A stretch of DNA of 21,529 bases from Anammoximicrobium sp032229885 (lineage in GTDB: Bacteria > Planctomycetota > Planctomycetia > Pirellulales > Pirellulaceae): contig JAVYAJ010000424.1 of the NCBI GenBank assembly GCA_032229885.1, forward strand, positions 1-21,529. The letters run 5' to 3'. Below, one piece after another: positions 1-8,200 of the stretch. Both the position numbers and the translations under genes were made by a program. The notes beneath the pieces are model-generated. The model did not search any database. It worked only from the letters and a program-made list of their open reading frames with translations, and had not been told where the DNA came from. Positions within the stretch are counted from its first letter, which is position 1. Every line of letters begins with the position of its first letter.

Positions 1-112
1 TCGGCCAAAAGAGGCACGCGCGCGGCGCCAGCCCTGGGGCGTTGCCCCAGGCTACGGTGATCGGAGGCCTTCGGCCAAACAGATTCTTGGGTTGCGCGCG
101 CTAGCCCGCGTC
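1..112 (+). repeat. Structured intergenic repeat, copy A (5' end cut by window)
   Basis: The core is a perfect hairpin, CTGGGGC-GTT-GCCCCAG, at 34-50, followed by GCTACGGTGATCGG and a GGCC-TTC-GGCC hairpin at 66-76. The distal arm at 77-112 contains a GCTAGCCCGCG motif and matches the arm of the copy at 21382-21529 in reverse complement. The left GGCCTTCGGCC hairpin is cut by the window start. Other copies lie at 16226-16388, 20984-21152, 21159-21274 and 21382-21529. The element has no coding function that I can see and resembles REP/BIME-type intergenic repeats; that class assignment is inference. Confidence 0.85.
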
Positions 113-349
113 AGGCAGTTTCCGATGTCGTTCTTGGGTTCGCCCGTTCTTGCTGCTTTTCGTGAGCTCTGGCGCCTTTGACGTTGGCATGAGGCTGGCA
201 CATAGCGCGTCGATTTGTCTGCCAGTCTTCACGCCGGTCTTTGGTTTTCGCGCGATTTGCGGATGGGCGTCTTTTCGCGCTCGACGCGAACGTTCGTCCG
301 CGGCTCGACATGGGATCAAGCATGGGCGAGGGGAGATCGCGGGTATCGT

Positions 350-1834
350 TTAGGGCGGGCGGGAGGCCGTGTCGGCGGCTTGACCATCGGTGGCGCCGCG
401 GCGTGGGATGCTGCATAGCCAGCCGAGCACGTAGGTGACTGCGAAGCCGACGACGGTGAACCATGGCCAGGCCAACGAGGCGCCGAACTTGGCCCATACC
501 ACCGCGGCGGCGCCGCCGAGCATTCCGGCCAGGACGGCGCGCTGTCCGACGCGCGGAGCGAACAGCCCCAGAAAGAACAGGCCCAGCAAGATCCCGCCGA
601 CAAAGCCGGCGATCGCCAACGCGTCGTTGACCACGCTCTGCGAATAGTGCCGCGCAGCCAGTGCGACCGACATTTGGATCAATCCAAAACCGACAGTCGC
701 CGCACGGCACCAGAACACGCCGCGTTCGCCACCGGCGTCCGCCCACCGGCGCGGCCCAAAGTCGTTCACGGCCACGGCGGCTGACGAGTTCAGCGAACTG
801 GCCAACGTGGACATCACCGCCGCAAACACGGCCGCCAACGTCAGCCCGACCAGGCCGCGCGGCATCTGTCCGACGATGAACAAGGCGAACGCTTTGTCGC
901 CGCTGCGGATGGGCGTCTCAGGAGGAAACTGCTGAAAAAAGCACGCCAGCGCGATCCCGATACCCAGGAACAGGGCGAATTGGCCAAACACGACCAGGCC
1001 GCTGGACACCAACGCTTTGATCGCGTCGCCCTGGCTGCGCGCGGCGAGATAACGTTGGACCATCATTTGGTCCGTTCCGTGCGTGCCCAGCGATAGACAC
1101 GCCCCGCCGATCAACCCAGCCCAGATCGTGTACGGGTCCGACAGGCTCGAGGAACCGCTGAACCATCGCAGCTTGTCATTCACGACGGCGAACTCCCAAA
1201 GCTGGCCCAATCCGTTCGGCAGGCGGCCAACGATGATCGCCAGCGCAGCGAAGCCCCCGGCCACGTAGATGACCAACTGCAGACAGTCGTTCCAGACGAC
1301 GGATCGCATCCCGCCGAGCAGCGTATAGGCGATCGTTACGCCGCCAATCACGGCGACGCTGAGCGCCAGCGAGATCCCAAAGGCCGCCTCGAGGGCCAAG
1401 GCAGCCAGAAACAGACGCAGGCCATCGCTCAGATTGCGAGCCACCAGGAACAGCAACGACGCCGTCCGCTTGGCCGTGCGGCCGAAACGGACTTCCAACG
1501 GTTCATACGCCGACAGGATCTCGCCGCGAAAGAACGCGGGCAACAACCAGACTGCGACCAGGCAACGGCCGAGCATAAACCCGAGAGCCAACTGTAGAAA
1601 CCGCAGATCGCCGGCCGGCTGAAACGAGATCCCCGGCACGCTTAGGAAGGTGGCCGTGCTGGTCTCGGTCGCCACGATCGAGCCTAACAAAGCCCACCAG
1701 GGCATGTCTTTGCCGGCCAGCACATAGCCGACCAGATCCCGCCGACCACGGCCCGCCCAGATACCGATCCCCAACACGGCCAACAGATATGCGGCCAAAA
1801 TCGAGATGTCGATCGTCGAGACGCGCGGATGCAT
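350..1834 (-). CDS. Sodium:solute symporter (SSS family)
   Basis: A polytopic inner-membrane transporter that should couple sodium entry to uptake of a small solute; the substrate cannot be read from sequence. About 13 hydrophobic segments alternate with short loops across 494 residues, the usual SSS length. Family-like stretches include WALLGSIVATETSTATFLSVPG near the N-terminus, a GGMRSVVWNDCLQLVIY segment, and GTHGTDQMMVQRYLAARS in the middle, typical of the SGLT/PutP superfamily. The frame stays open to a GTG at 1895-1897, adding 21 polar residues. I prefer the ATG at 1832-1834 because the first membrane helix then begins about nine residues in, but neither start has a clear Shine-Dalgarno. 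It is divergent from the phosphodiesterase gene, across a 767-base spacer, and no substrate-specific enzyme lies next to it. The final ~20 residues are polar and probably cytoplasmic. Confidence 0.92.
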   Translation of the reverse strand: MHPRVSTIDISILAAYLLAVLGIGIWAGRGRRDLVGYVLAGKDMPWWALLGSIVATETSTATFLSVPGISFQPAGDLRFLQLALGFMLGRCLVAVWLLPAFFRGEILSAYEPLEVRFGRTAKRTASLLFLVARNLSDGLRLFLAALALEAAFGISLALSVAVIGGVTIAYTLLGGMRSVVWNDCLQLVIYVAGGFAALAIIVGRLPNGLGQLWEFAVVNDKLRWFSGSSSLSDPYTIWAGLIGGACLSLGTHGTDQMMVQRYLAARSQGDAIKALVSSGLVVFGQFALFLGIGIALACFFQQFPPETPIRSGDKAFALFIVGQMPRGLVGLTLAAVFAAVMSTLASSLNSSAAVAVNDFGPRRWADAGGERGVFWCRAATVGFGLIQMSVALAARHYSQSVVNDALAIAGFVGGILLGLFFLGLFAPRVGQRAVLAGMLGGAAAVVWAKFGASLAWPWFTVVGFAVTYVLGWLCSIPRRGATDGQAADTASRPP

Positions 1835-2225
1835 GAAACGGAACCCGGGTGTGACACTCGAACTGGTAAAAGGCTGAAACGCCGTATCGTTTGACACGAC
1901 GGCCGATACGTTCAGCGGGCACGCGCAAAGCCGTCCGTGAGCCGTCCGTCACGCCTGGCGACTCGGCGCCGATCGCTCGCACGACGACGGCACGATGATT
2001 GTGATCTGTCTGACGCGCTGACGGAACGGGGGCCAACTGAGATCACACGCGAAGCATGTCATGCGCAGGGCCGAACAACGGGCGTTCGCGAGATGCGCTA
2101 CGGCCGTCTCACGGACGTGCCCATAGGGAACGTGGCCGGGCGGGCCAACACGTATGGATGCGGACTATGGGATCGGACGCAGCGATGTGATCCACGCCCA
2201 TTTCTAGAATTGTGAGACAGGCCCG

Positions 2226-2342
2226 ACGCAAAGTCGCAAAGTCGCGAAGCTGCAAGGAGGCAAACGGGTCTCACGCAAAGTCGCAAAGTCGCAAAGCGGC
2301 AAAGAGGCAAAGAGGCAACGTCGCAAAGAGGCAGGGAGGCAT
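2226..2342 (+). repeat. 8-bp tandem repeat (NNGCAAAG)n
   Basis: About fifteen units of an octamer with consensus [AT][CG]GCAAAG run in near-perfect 8-base register from 2226 to 2342. One 7-base interruption (GGGTCTC at 2266-2272) splits them into blocks of five and about nine. The last units drift to AGGCAAAG and AGGCAGGG. The register was checked base by base. Function is unknown; such arrays commonly arise by replication slippage. Confidence 0.9.
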
Positions 2343-2417
2343 ACTTTTGATTTTTTGGATTCCGGCGCGTTGGTGGAAGTGGGCGAGCTTCTCGCGTGCG
2401 CCCGATTTGCGTGGGAT

Positions 2418-2436
2418 CAGCGGCTGGAAGCCGCTG
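2418..2436 (+). repeat. Perfect 8-bp-stem hairpin
   Basis: CAGCGGCT-GGA-AGCCGCTG forms an eight-base-pair stem with a three-base loop, followed by CTACG. It is about 165 bases before the phosphodiesterase start and has no T-run, so it is not a standard terminator. Its layout (perfect short arms, tiny loop, trailing CTACG) resembles the structured repeats elsewhere in the window, so it may be a member of another interspersed family. Confidence 0.7.
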
Positions 2437-2601
2437 CTACGTGATGGGGTTCCCGGACGCGCGCGGTTTGTTCGCTTCAAAGAGCTTTGCGAAGGGAAGG
2501 CCGGTATTCGCGGCCTTTGGGTGGTCTCTACGAGGTCGTTCCGCTAGATTGATACGCTTGCGAGACGCCTACGTTTTTTGACCGACGACGGAGAATCTGG
2601 A

Positions 2602-3444
2602 ATGAACATGCACAGCATCAGTCTCGCGGCTCTCGCTGCGCTTGCCGCCGCATCGCCTACGGGCCGGGCGGGCGAGACGCAACGGGCCGTCTTTTTGAAC
2701 AACGGCGTCACGGCGCATCGCGGAAATTCGGCCGAACATCCCGAGAACACAATTCCCGCGTTCGGCAGCGGCATCGAAGTTGGGGCCGATTGGATCGAAT
2801 TGGATATCTACCGGACCACGGACGGCAAGCTGGCGGTGATCCACGATCGGACCACGGGGCGCGTCGCCGATCGGGACGTGGTCGTATCGGAGGCGACCTA
2901 CGCACAGCTCGCCGCGCTCGACGTAGCCACGGATTTTCGTCGCCGCCACGGCAAAACGGTCGAAGCGGTCCCCAAGCATACGATCCCCGTGTTGGAGGAC
3001 GTGCTGCGGCTGGTGATGACGCAGGACAGGACGCGCGTCTCGATTCAACCGAAAATGGACTGCGTGGCCGATGCGATCGGCTTGATCCGAAAACTGGGCG
3101 CCGAGCGGTGGGTGGGCTTCAACGACGGCAATCTTCAATTCATGGCCCAAGTCAAACGATTGGCGCCGGAGATCCCCGTGTTTTGGGACCGCGGCCAATC
3201 GGACATCGAGGCGGATATTCGGATCGCCAAACAGCACGGGTTCGAGTCGCTGGTCCTGCATCACAGTGCCGTGACCCGTGAGAAAGTCGAGCGAATCCAT
3301 GCCGCCGGGCTCGAGGCCGGCGCGTGGACGGTCAACGACGAACCGACGATGCACCGCCTGCTGGAAATGGGCGTCGATCGGATCTATACGGACGACCCCC
3401 GACGGCTGTTGGCGATACGCGCAGGCGACGGCGGGAAAGATTGA
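2602..3444 (+). CDS. Secreted glycerophosphodiester phosphodiesterase
   Basis: Predicted to hydrolyse glycerophosphodiesters to glycerol-3-phosphate and an alcohol, probably in the periplasm, releasing phosphate and carbon from phospholipid debris. Numbered from the ATG at 2602 (280 aa), residues 1-24 form a signal-peptide-like stretch rich in Ala and Leu. The GDPD signature follows: HRG at 39-41, HPENT at 46-50, the metal-binding ExD at E66/D68 (WIELDIY), and HD at 81-82. The end carries the VNDEPTMHRLLEMGVDRIYTDDP pattern typical of this TIM-barrel family. The ATG at 2602 is preferred over an in-frame TTG at 2578 because GGAG lies eight bases before it. The sulfatase follows 163 bases downstream on the same strand. 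Substrate specificity is not readable. Confidence 0.93.
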   Translation: MNMHSISLAALAALAAASPTGRAGETQRAVFLNNGVTAHRGNSAEHPENTIPAFGSGIEVGADWIELDIYRTTDGKLAVIHDRTTGRVADRDVVVSEATYAQLAALDVATDFRRRHGKTVEAVPKHTIPVLEDVLRLVMTQDRTRVSIQPKMDCVADAIGLIRKLGAERWVGFNDGNLQFMAQVKRLAPEIPVFWDRGQSDIEADIRIAKQHGFESLVLHHSAVTREKVERIHAAGLEAGAWTVNDEPTMHRLLEMGVDRIYTDDPRRLLAIRAGDGGKD

Positions 3445-3500
3445 CGTGGCCGTGGCGCCATGTTCCGCCGAGCATGTTGAGGATGACCATGTTCCGCGTG

Positions 3501-3506
3501 TTGACA
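3501..3506 (+). promoter_or_regulatory. Possible -35 element before the sulfatase gene
   Basis: A perfect TTGACA lies about 100 bases before the sulfatase ATG. No good -10 hexamer follows at 16-18 bases; the nearest sequence is around GATTAGGC. It could serve an independent sulfatase promoter, or be chance. Weak evidence. Confidence 0.2.
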
Positions 3507-3607
3507 TTTCGGCCGCCGGCCAGATTAGGCGCCGTGTGGTGAGATCCGCGGGCGGGGATGGCAGTGGGTGGAACGACCGATCTTCAATCCTGGACAGAGG
3601 GGGGGAC

Positions 3608-5110
3608 ATGATGATGACACGCTGTTCGCTCGCCGGTCGCTGCGCGCTCGACTGGGCCGTGTGCCGGGCCCTGCTGCGCCGGCTCGCGGCGCTGGCGCTG
3701 ATTGTGGGCGCCTTTGGTTTGTCGATGTTCGTTGTTCGATGCGGGCTGGGGGCGGATTCTCGGGCGGCGCCGAACTTTGTGTTCATCCTGGCAGACGACC
3801 TCGGCTACGCCGAACTCGGCTGCTACGGCCAGCAGATCATCCAGACACCGCGGCTGGATCGCATGGCGGCCGAGGGGATGCGGTTCACTCAATTCTATGC
3901 GGGCGCGACCGTGTGCGCCCCGTCGCGGAGCGTGTTGATGACGGGGCTGCATCACGGGCACACGCGGGTCCGCGGCAATGCAGGGCGCGACAATCCGGTC
4001 GCGCAAGCGTTGGCGCCCCGCGACGTGACCGTGGCCGACGTGCTGCATCGCGCCGGCTATCGAACGGCGCTGATTGGAAAATGGGGCTTGGGCGACGTCG
4101 GCGCCGCGGAAAGCGGTTTGCCGCGCAAACACGGGTTCGACTACTTTTTCGGCTATCTGAACCAAACCCATGCCCACAATCATTTCCCCGACTTCCTGTG
4201 GCGAAACGAACAGCGCGTTTCGCTGCCCAACCTGGTCACCCACGTCGGCGACACGGGCGCCGGGTATGCGACGGACGCCAAAGTCTACGCGGACGATCGG
4301 TTCGCGGACGAGGCGGTGCAGTTCGTCCGCGAGAACGCGGCTCGGCCGTTCTATCTGTTTTGGAGCATGGTCATTCCTCATGCCAACAACGAACGGGCCC
4401 GAATTCTCGGCGACGGCGCGCATGTGCCTGATTATGGCCCCTATGCCGATCGCGATTGGCCTGCGCCGGACAAAGGACATGCGGCGATGATTACGCGGCT
4501 GGACGGCTATGTGGGCAGAATGCTGGATACGCTGCAAGAGCTTGGGCTGGCGGAACGAACCCTAGTTATCTTTGCCAGCGACAACGGCCCGCATAGGGAG
4601 AGTCGCCAGGACCTGGGCCGCTTCCATCCGGCGGGTCCGCTGAGCGGCATCAAACGCAGCTTGACCGATGGCGGCATTCGCGTGCCGTTCATCGCCTGGT
4701 GGCCGGGCAAGGTTCGTCCCGGCGTGCAGAACGACCATGTCGGGTACTTTGGCGACTGGATGGCGACCGCCGCCGAACTGGCCGCGGCGCGTGCTCCGGC
4801 GAATCTCGACTCGCTCAGCCTGGCGCCGACGCTCTTGGGGCGCGATAGCGCGCAGAAGCAGCACGAATTTCTGTACTGGGAGTTTCACGAGGGCGGGTTC
4901 CAGCAAGCTGCATTGTACCAAGGACGCTGGAAAGGCATTCGCCGCGACGGTCCCGACGCGCCCGTCGTGCTGTACGATCTGCGAAACGATATCGGCGAGA
5001 AAACCGACGTTGCGGCACAGCATCCTGAGATCGCCGCGAAAATCGGCACCTATTTGCAGACGGCTCGCTCGGAATCAGCGGACTGGGAACCGCGATGGCG
5101 AAAACGTTGA
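3608..5110 (+). CDS. Secreted type I sulfatase (arylsulfatase family)
   Basis: A formylglycine-dependent sulfatase expected to cleave sulfate esters in the periplasm or outside the cell; the substrate is unknown, though sulfated polysaccharides are common targets in Planctomycetota. From the ATG at 3608 it is 500 aa, normal for the family. Residues 23-45 are an export signal or membrane anchor. Metal-binding DD is at 63-64 (FILADDLGYAELGCYG), and the CxPSR maturation motif is at C103-R107 (CAPSRSVLMTG), where C103 should become formylglycine. GKWGLG is at 157-162 with K158, DNG at 325-327, and SGIKRSLTDGGIRVP has K349. The frame is open back to 3278 inside the phosphodiesterase gene. I chose 3608 because an AGAGGGGGG purine run lies just upstream and the export signal then falls at the N-terminus. 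It needs a formylglycine-generating enzyme or anSME, not seen in the window. Confidence 0.94.
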   Translation: MMMTRCSLAGRCALDWAVCRALLRRLAALALIVGAFGLSMFVVRCGLGADSRAAPNFVFILADDLGYAELGCYGQQIIQTPRLDRMAAEGMRFTQFYAGATVCAPSRSVLMTGLHHGHTRVRGNAGRDNPVAQALAPRDVTVADVLHRAGYRTALIGKWGLGDVGAAESGLPRKHGFDYFFGYLNQTHAHNHFPDFLWRNEQRVSLPNLVTHVGDTGAGYATDAKVYADDRFADEAVQFVRENAARPFYLFWSMVIPHANNERARILGDGAHVPDYGPYADRDWPAPDKGHAAMITRLDGYVGRMLDTLQELGLAERTLVIFASDNGPHRESRQDLGRFHPAGPLSGIKRSLTDGGIRVPFIAWWPGKVRPGVQNDHVGYFGDWMATAAELAAARAPANLDSLSLAPTLLGRDSAQKQHEFLYWEFHEGGFQQAALYQGRWKGIRRDGPDAPVVLYDLRNDIGEKTDVAAQHPEIAAKIGTYLQTARSESADWEPRWRKR

Positions 5111-5164
5111 CGATCGGCTCACGCGCCCCGGGGCACAAGCTTCGCCGAACGCGGGGACCCAGAC

Positions 5165-5187
5165 GGCGCGATCCATTTGATCGCGCC
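5165..5187. terminator. Candidate bidirectional hairpin between convergent genes
   Basis: GGCGCGATC (5165-5173), loop CATTT, and GATCGCGCC (5179-5187) form a perfect nine-base-pair GC-rich stem. It sits in the 148-base gap between the convergent sulfatase and helicase genes, where a shared terminator would be useful. No long T-run follows on either strand, so intrinsic termination is only a possibility. It also forms the start of the GATC tandem repeat. Confidence 0.4.
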
Positions 5188-5272
5188 CCATTTGATCGCG
5201 CCCCCATTTGATCGCGTCGTATCTGATCGGGACCTATCTGATCACGTCTGATAGCGCCCTATTTGATCGGGA
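5170..5272 (+). repeat. GATC-bearing ~15-bp tandem repeat
   Basis: Degenerate units of the form GATCgcgcccyattt recur with GATC at 5170, 5179, 5194, 5210, 5225, 5240 and 5265, plus a GATA variant at 5250. The main spacing is 15-16 bases. The last unit runs into the helicase-nuclease gene on the other strand and encodes its final residues (VVPIK-stop). Confidence 0.8.
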
Positions 5273-8200
5273 CGACAAGCCCCGCCTCGACGAACAGCAG
5301 CAGGGCCGCGATCCGCTCGGGCGGACAGTGGATCAACTGGCTTACGGCCCGCCGATAGGCCTGCACTTGGGGCGTGTAGAACGCGACCTTGGCGGCCCGC
5401 TGGCGCGAGTCGTCCGCGTCGAACACGTCGGTCTTGAAATCGATGACTTCCGCCGCGACGACACGGCCCTGGTCTTCGAGCAGGACCAGCCGATCGATGA
5501 ATCCGGTCAACAGTTGGGCGCCGTCGCGGATCGCAAAGCCGCGTTCATTTTGAACGACGGCCCGCAGGGGTCGTGCACCGATTTGCTCCCTGGCCGCGGG
5601 CGAAAAGCCAACTTGGTTGAGATCCGCGTATCTTCGGCGGGACAGGACATCCGCGATCGGCGGCGATGTCAGACGTTCTTGGAACCGAGTCAGTTCGTCG
5701 GTTAGATCGATGCCAGCCGCGGGATCGCGGCCGGCGGCGAGCTCGTCCGTCGGATCGCGATCGACCGTCAGTTCGGTCGCCAGAAGCTCGCGGGCCACCG
5801 CCCTCAGACGATCCAGGTCGGGCGGCCCATCCTCGAGCCAATGGACCTGCTCGAACCACGCATGGACCAACTGACCACGGGCAAACGCAGCCGAACGGGA
5901 CGAGCTAAAAAGATGCTCCAGCGACACCGTCGACCCGCCTTCGAGGCCGGACGGACGAGCGCGTTCCCAACCGCGCTGTCGTCCGTTGGTCAGCGGCGCC
6001 AGCCGAACCGTGATCGGTTTATCGAGGCGTGCTTTCTCGGCTTTGGCGCCCGTTTCGGCCCGCGGCGCCCCACCCGCGTCGGTCCGAAACCAGGCCGGGT
6101 CGCCGTGGGCGTACAGCACGGTGGCGGGTTCGGCTCGCTGGTCGTCGGTCAGCGTGGCCCGCAGTAGGCCGGCCATCGTGGAGGGGATCTTTCTCTCGCT
6201 GTGGGTCGAGGGCGGGATGATCATGTACAGGGCGTGGATGGCGCGCGTGACCGCCACGTACAACACGCATAGCGATTCGTTCACGTCTCGCGCGGTCGCA
6301 GCCTCGAACATCTCGCGAAACGCGGCGGGCATCAGCCGCTGGATCTCGGCCGCGGCATAGCGGCAAACGCGGATGACGGGCCCCGTCACGTCGAGTCGTT
6401 CGACCACCACCGCCGGGTGTTGGCCGACCAGACTCGCCTCCAGCTCGGGAAGAAAGACAGCGTCGAATTGCAGCCCTTTCGCTTGATGGATCGTCATCAC
6501 GCGAACATCGGCGGGAATGGGGTCCGGCACGCGCGTACTTTGGACATAGGCGACAAAGTCGCTGGCGCGGAGCGTCGCGATCGGTTCGTAGTCGTAGGCG
6601 CTGTCGATCAACTGTTCGAGCCGGCTGAGATCGCGTCGGGTGCAGTGCGAGGCCAGTGCGTGCGCCCACCGCTGAACGACGGCGCCGTAGCCATCGCGGG
6701 CCAGATCCTGCCGTATGCCGAATGCGGCGCACCGCGCCGCCGCGTCGTCCGCGTGGTCGGTCAGCGTCAGGGTGGCCGCCAACGGCGAGGTGGCTAGGTG
6801 GAATCGAGCGATCGTGTCGCCCGGATGATCGGCCAGCCGCAACGCGGACAGAACCACGCTCACGGCCGCGGAATCCGACAGCGGATTACCGCCTTCTTCG
6901 CTGGCCGCCACGCCCAGTCGGCCCAGTTCGTGGATCACGCGAGCGACGCCCTTGTTCTGCCGCATCAGCACGCCGATGCTGTGGCCAGGCGCGCGGGACG
7001 CCAGGTCCGCGATCCGCTGGGCCGCATAGCCGAGCGTCGTTTCCCACTGGCTCTGGCCCTCGTCGGCGGCCGGCGCGGCGACCAGTTCAGCATAGCCGCC
7101 GAGCTGGCGGCGTTGCGTGTCGTGGGGCCCGAAATTGTGGGTCCACTGGGCGACTCCGGCCGCGGTGCGCCCCAACTCGATCGCGAGTTTGGCCGGCTCG
7201 CCAAGCCTGGTGAAGATGCGGTTAACCGTATCGATGACGGGCAGCGCCGAGCGAAAGCTGACATTCATCTCGCGCTGCGTCAGCCCCGGCAGTTGCCGAT
7301 CGATGGCGTCAAAGATGGCCGCCTCGCCGCCGCGCCAGCCGTAGATCGCCTGTTTGACGTCGCCGACGCAGAAGAACGAGGTGTCCCGTCGAGCGGCCGA
7401 GCCGGGCGAACCGGCCGATTCGCGCGAACCGGCCGATCCGCGCGCACTGGCCGGGCCGGGCGAGCCACCCGTCACCCGCTCGGCCCACGGTTGGATCACT
7501 CGCCATTGCTGGGGCGAAGTATCCTGAAACTCGTCCAGCAACAGATGATCGACTCGCGAGTCCAGACGAAAGCTCAGCCCTTGCAGATGGACGGCGTGCC
7601 CGACGCCTGCCAAGCGACGCGTCACGTCCTCGAACCGCAATGCGCGATGCTCGGTCTTCAGCCGTTGGTACTCGGCATGAAACATCTCCAGCAAGGCGTA
7701 AGTCGCCTCGGTCTGGGCTGCCACGCGCCCGACCAGCTCGGCCCGGACGTGTTCCAACAGGCGGCGATACAGCGAGACCAACGTCTCGGGAATCGGCTTC
7801 TTGTAATAGACCGGTTCGTCCTGGGCGATCTTGGCAGCCAAGCCTTTGCTCAGAAACTCGGCCCACGCGCCCTGCTGAGCGCGGGCCACATCGTCGTCGC
7901 GAGCCGTGGCCATCCGTTTGTCCAGGCCGTCGGCCGCCTGCAGCGCGTCGAGCAGATCTCTCAGCTCGGTCGCCTCCAGCGGTTTAGAACGCGGCGTTTG
8001 GCGCCAGGCCTCGGCCGACGTCTCCTGGAACAGGTCGTACATGTCCTTGACCGAATCGTGGATCAACTGGCTGATGCCGCGGCTGGCTTCGCCTTTGGTC
8101 AGCAAGTGGACCAGCGTGCGCAGTTTGGACTCGTCGCCCTCGGCCAGCACGGCGTCGATCGCCCGCCGGCGCAGTTGTTGGTCGTGCAGATCTTCGACGA

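Larger units (their letters stand above)
1835..2601. other. Non-coding divergent spacer with repeats
   Basis: This spacer separates the symporter and phosphodiesterase genes. The first ~390 bases show no convincing gene or strong promoter, only a short TTCTAGAA palindrome near 2204. It then holds an 8-bp tandem repeat (2226-2342) and a perfect hairpin (2418-2436). Open frames across it translate the repeat into monotonous AKSQSRKAAKRQ-like protein and are not credible genes. Confidence 0.75.

Noticed and set aside
96..349. A small minus-strand gene downstream of the symporter
   Set aside because: The 72-residue frame is Arg/Lys-rich without any motif, and it competes with several equal frames on the other strand.
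2226..2342. A CRISPR array
   Set aside because: The repeats are 8 bases with no spacers and no cas genes nearby.
2212..2547. A small plus-strand gene across the octamer array
   Set aside because: Its protein is a translation of the 8-bp repeat (KSQSRKAAKRQ-like) followed by unrelated sequence, with no ribosome site.
3278..3607. A 110-residue N-terminal extension of the sulfatase
   Set aside because: It overlaps the phosphodiesterase gene and would bury the export signal; a purine-rich ribosome site precedes 3608.
2569..3786. A 405-residue minus-strand frame across the phosphodiesterase and sulfatase start
   Set aside because: It overlaps two genes with clear catalytic motifs on the other strand and has no recognisable domain.
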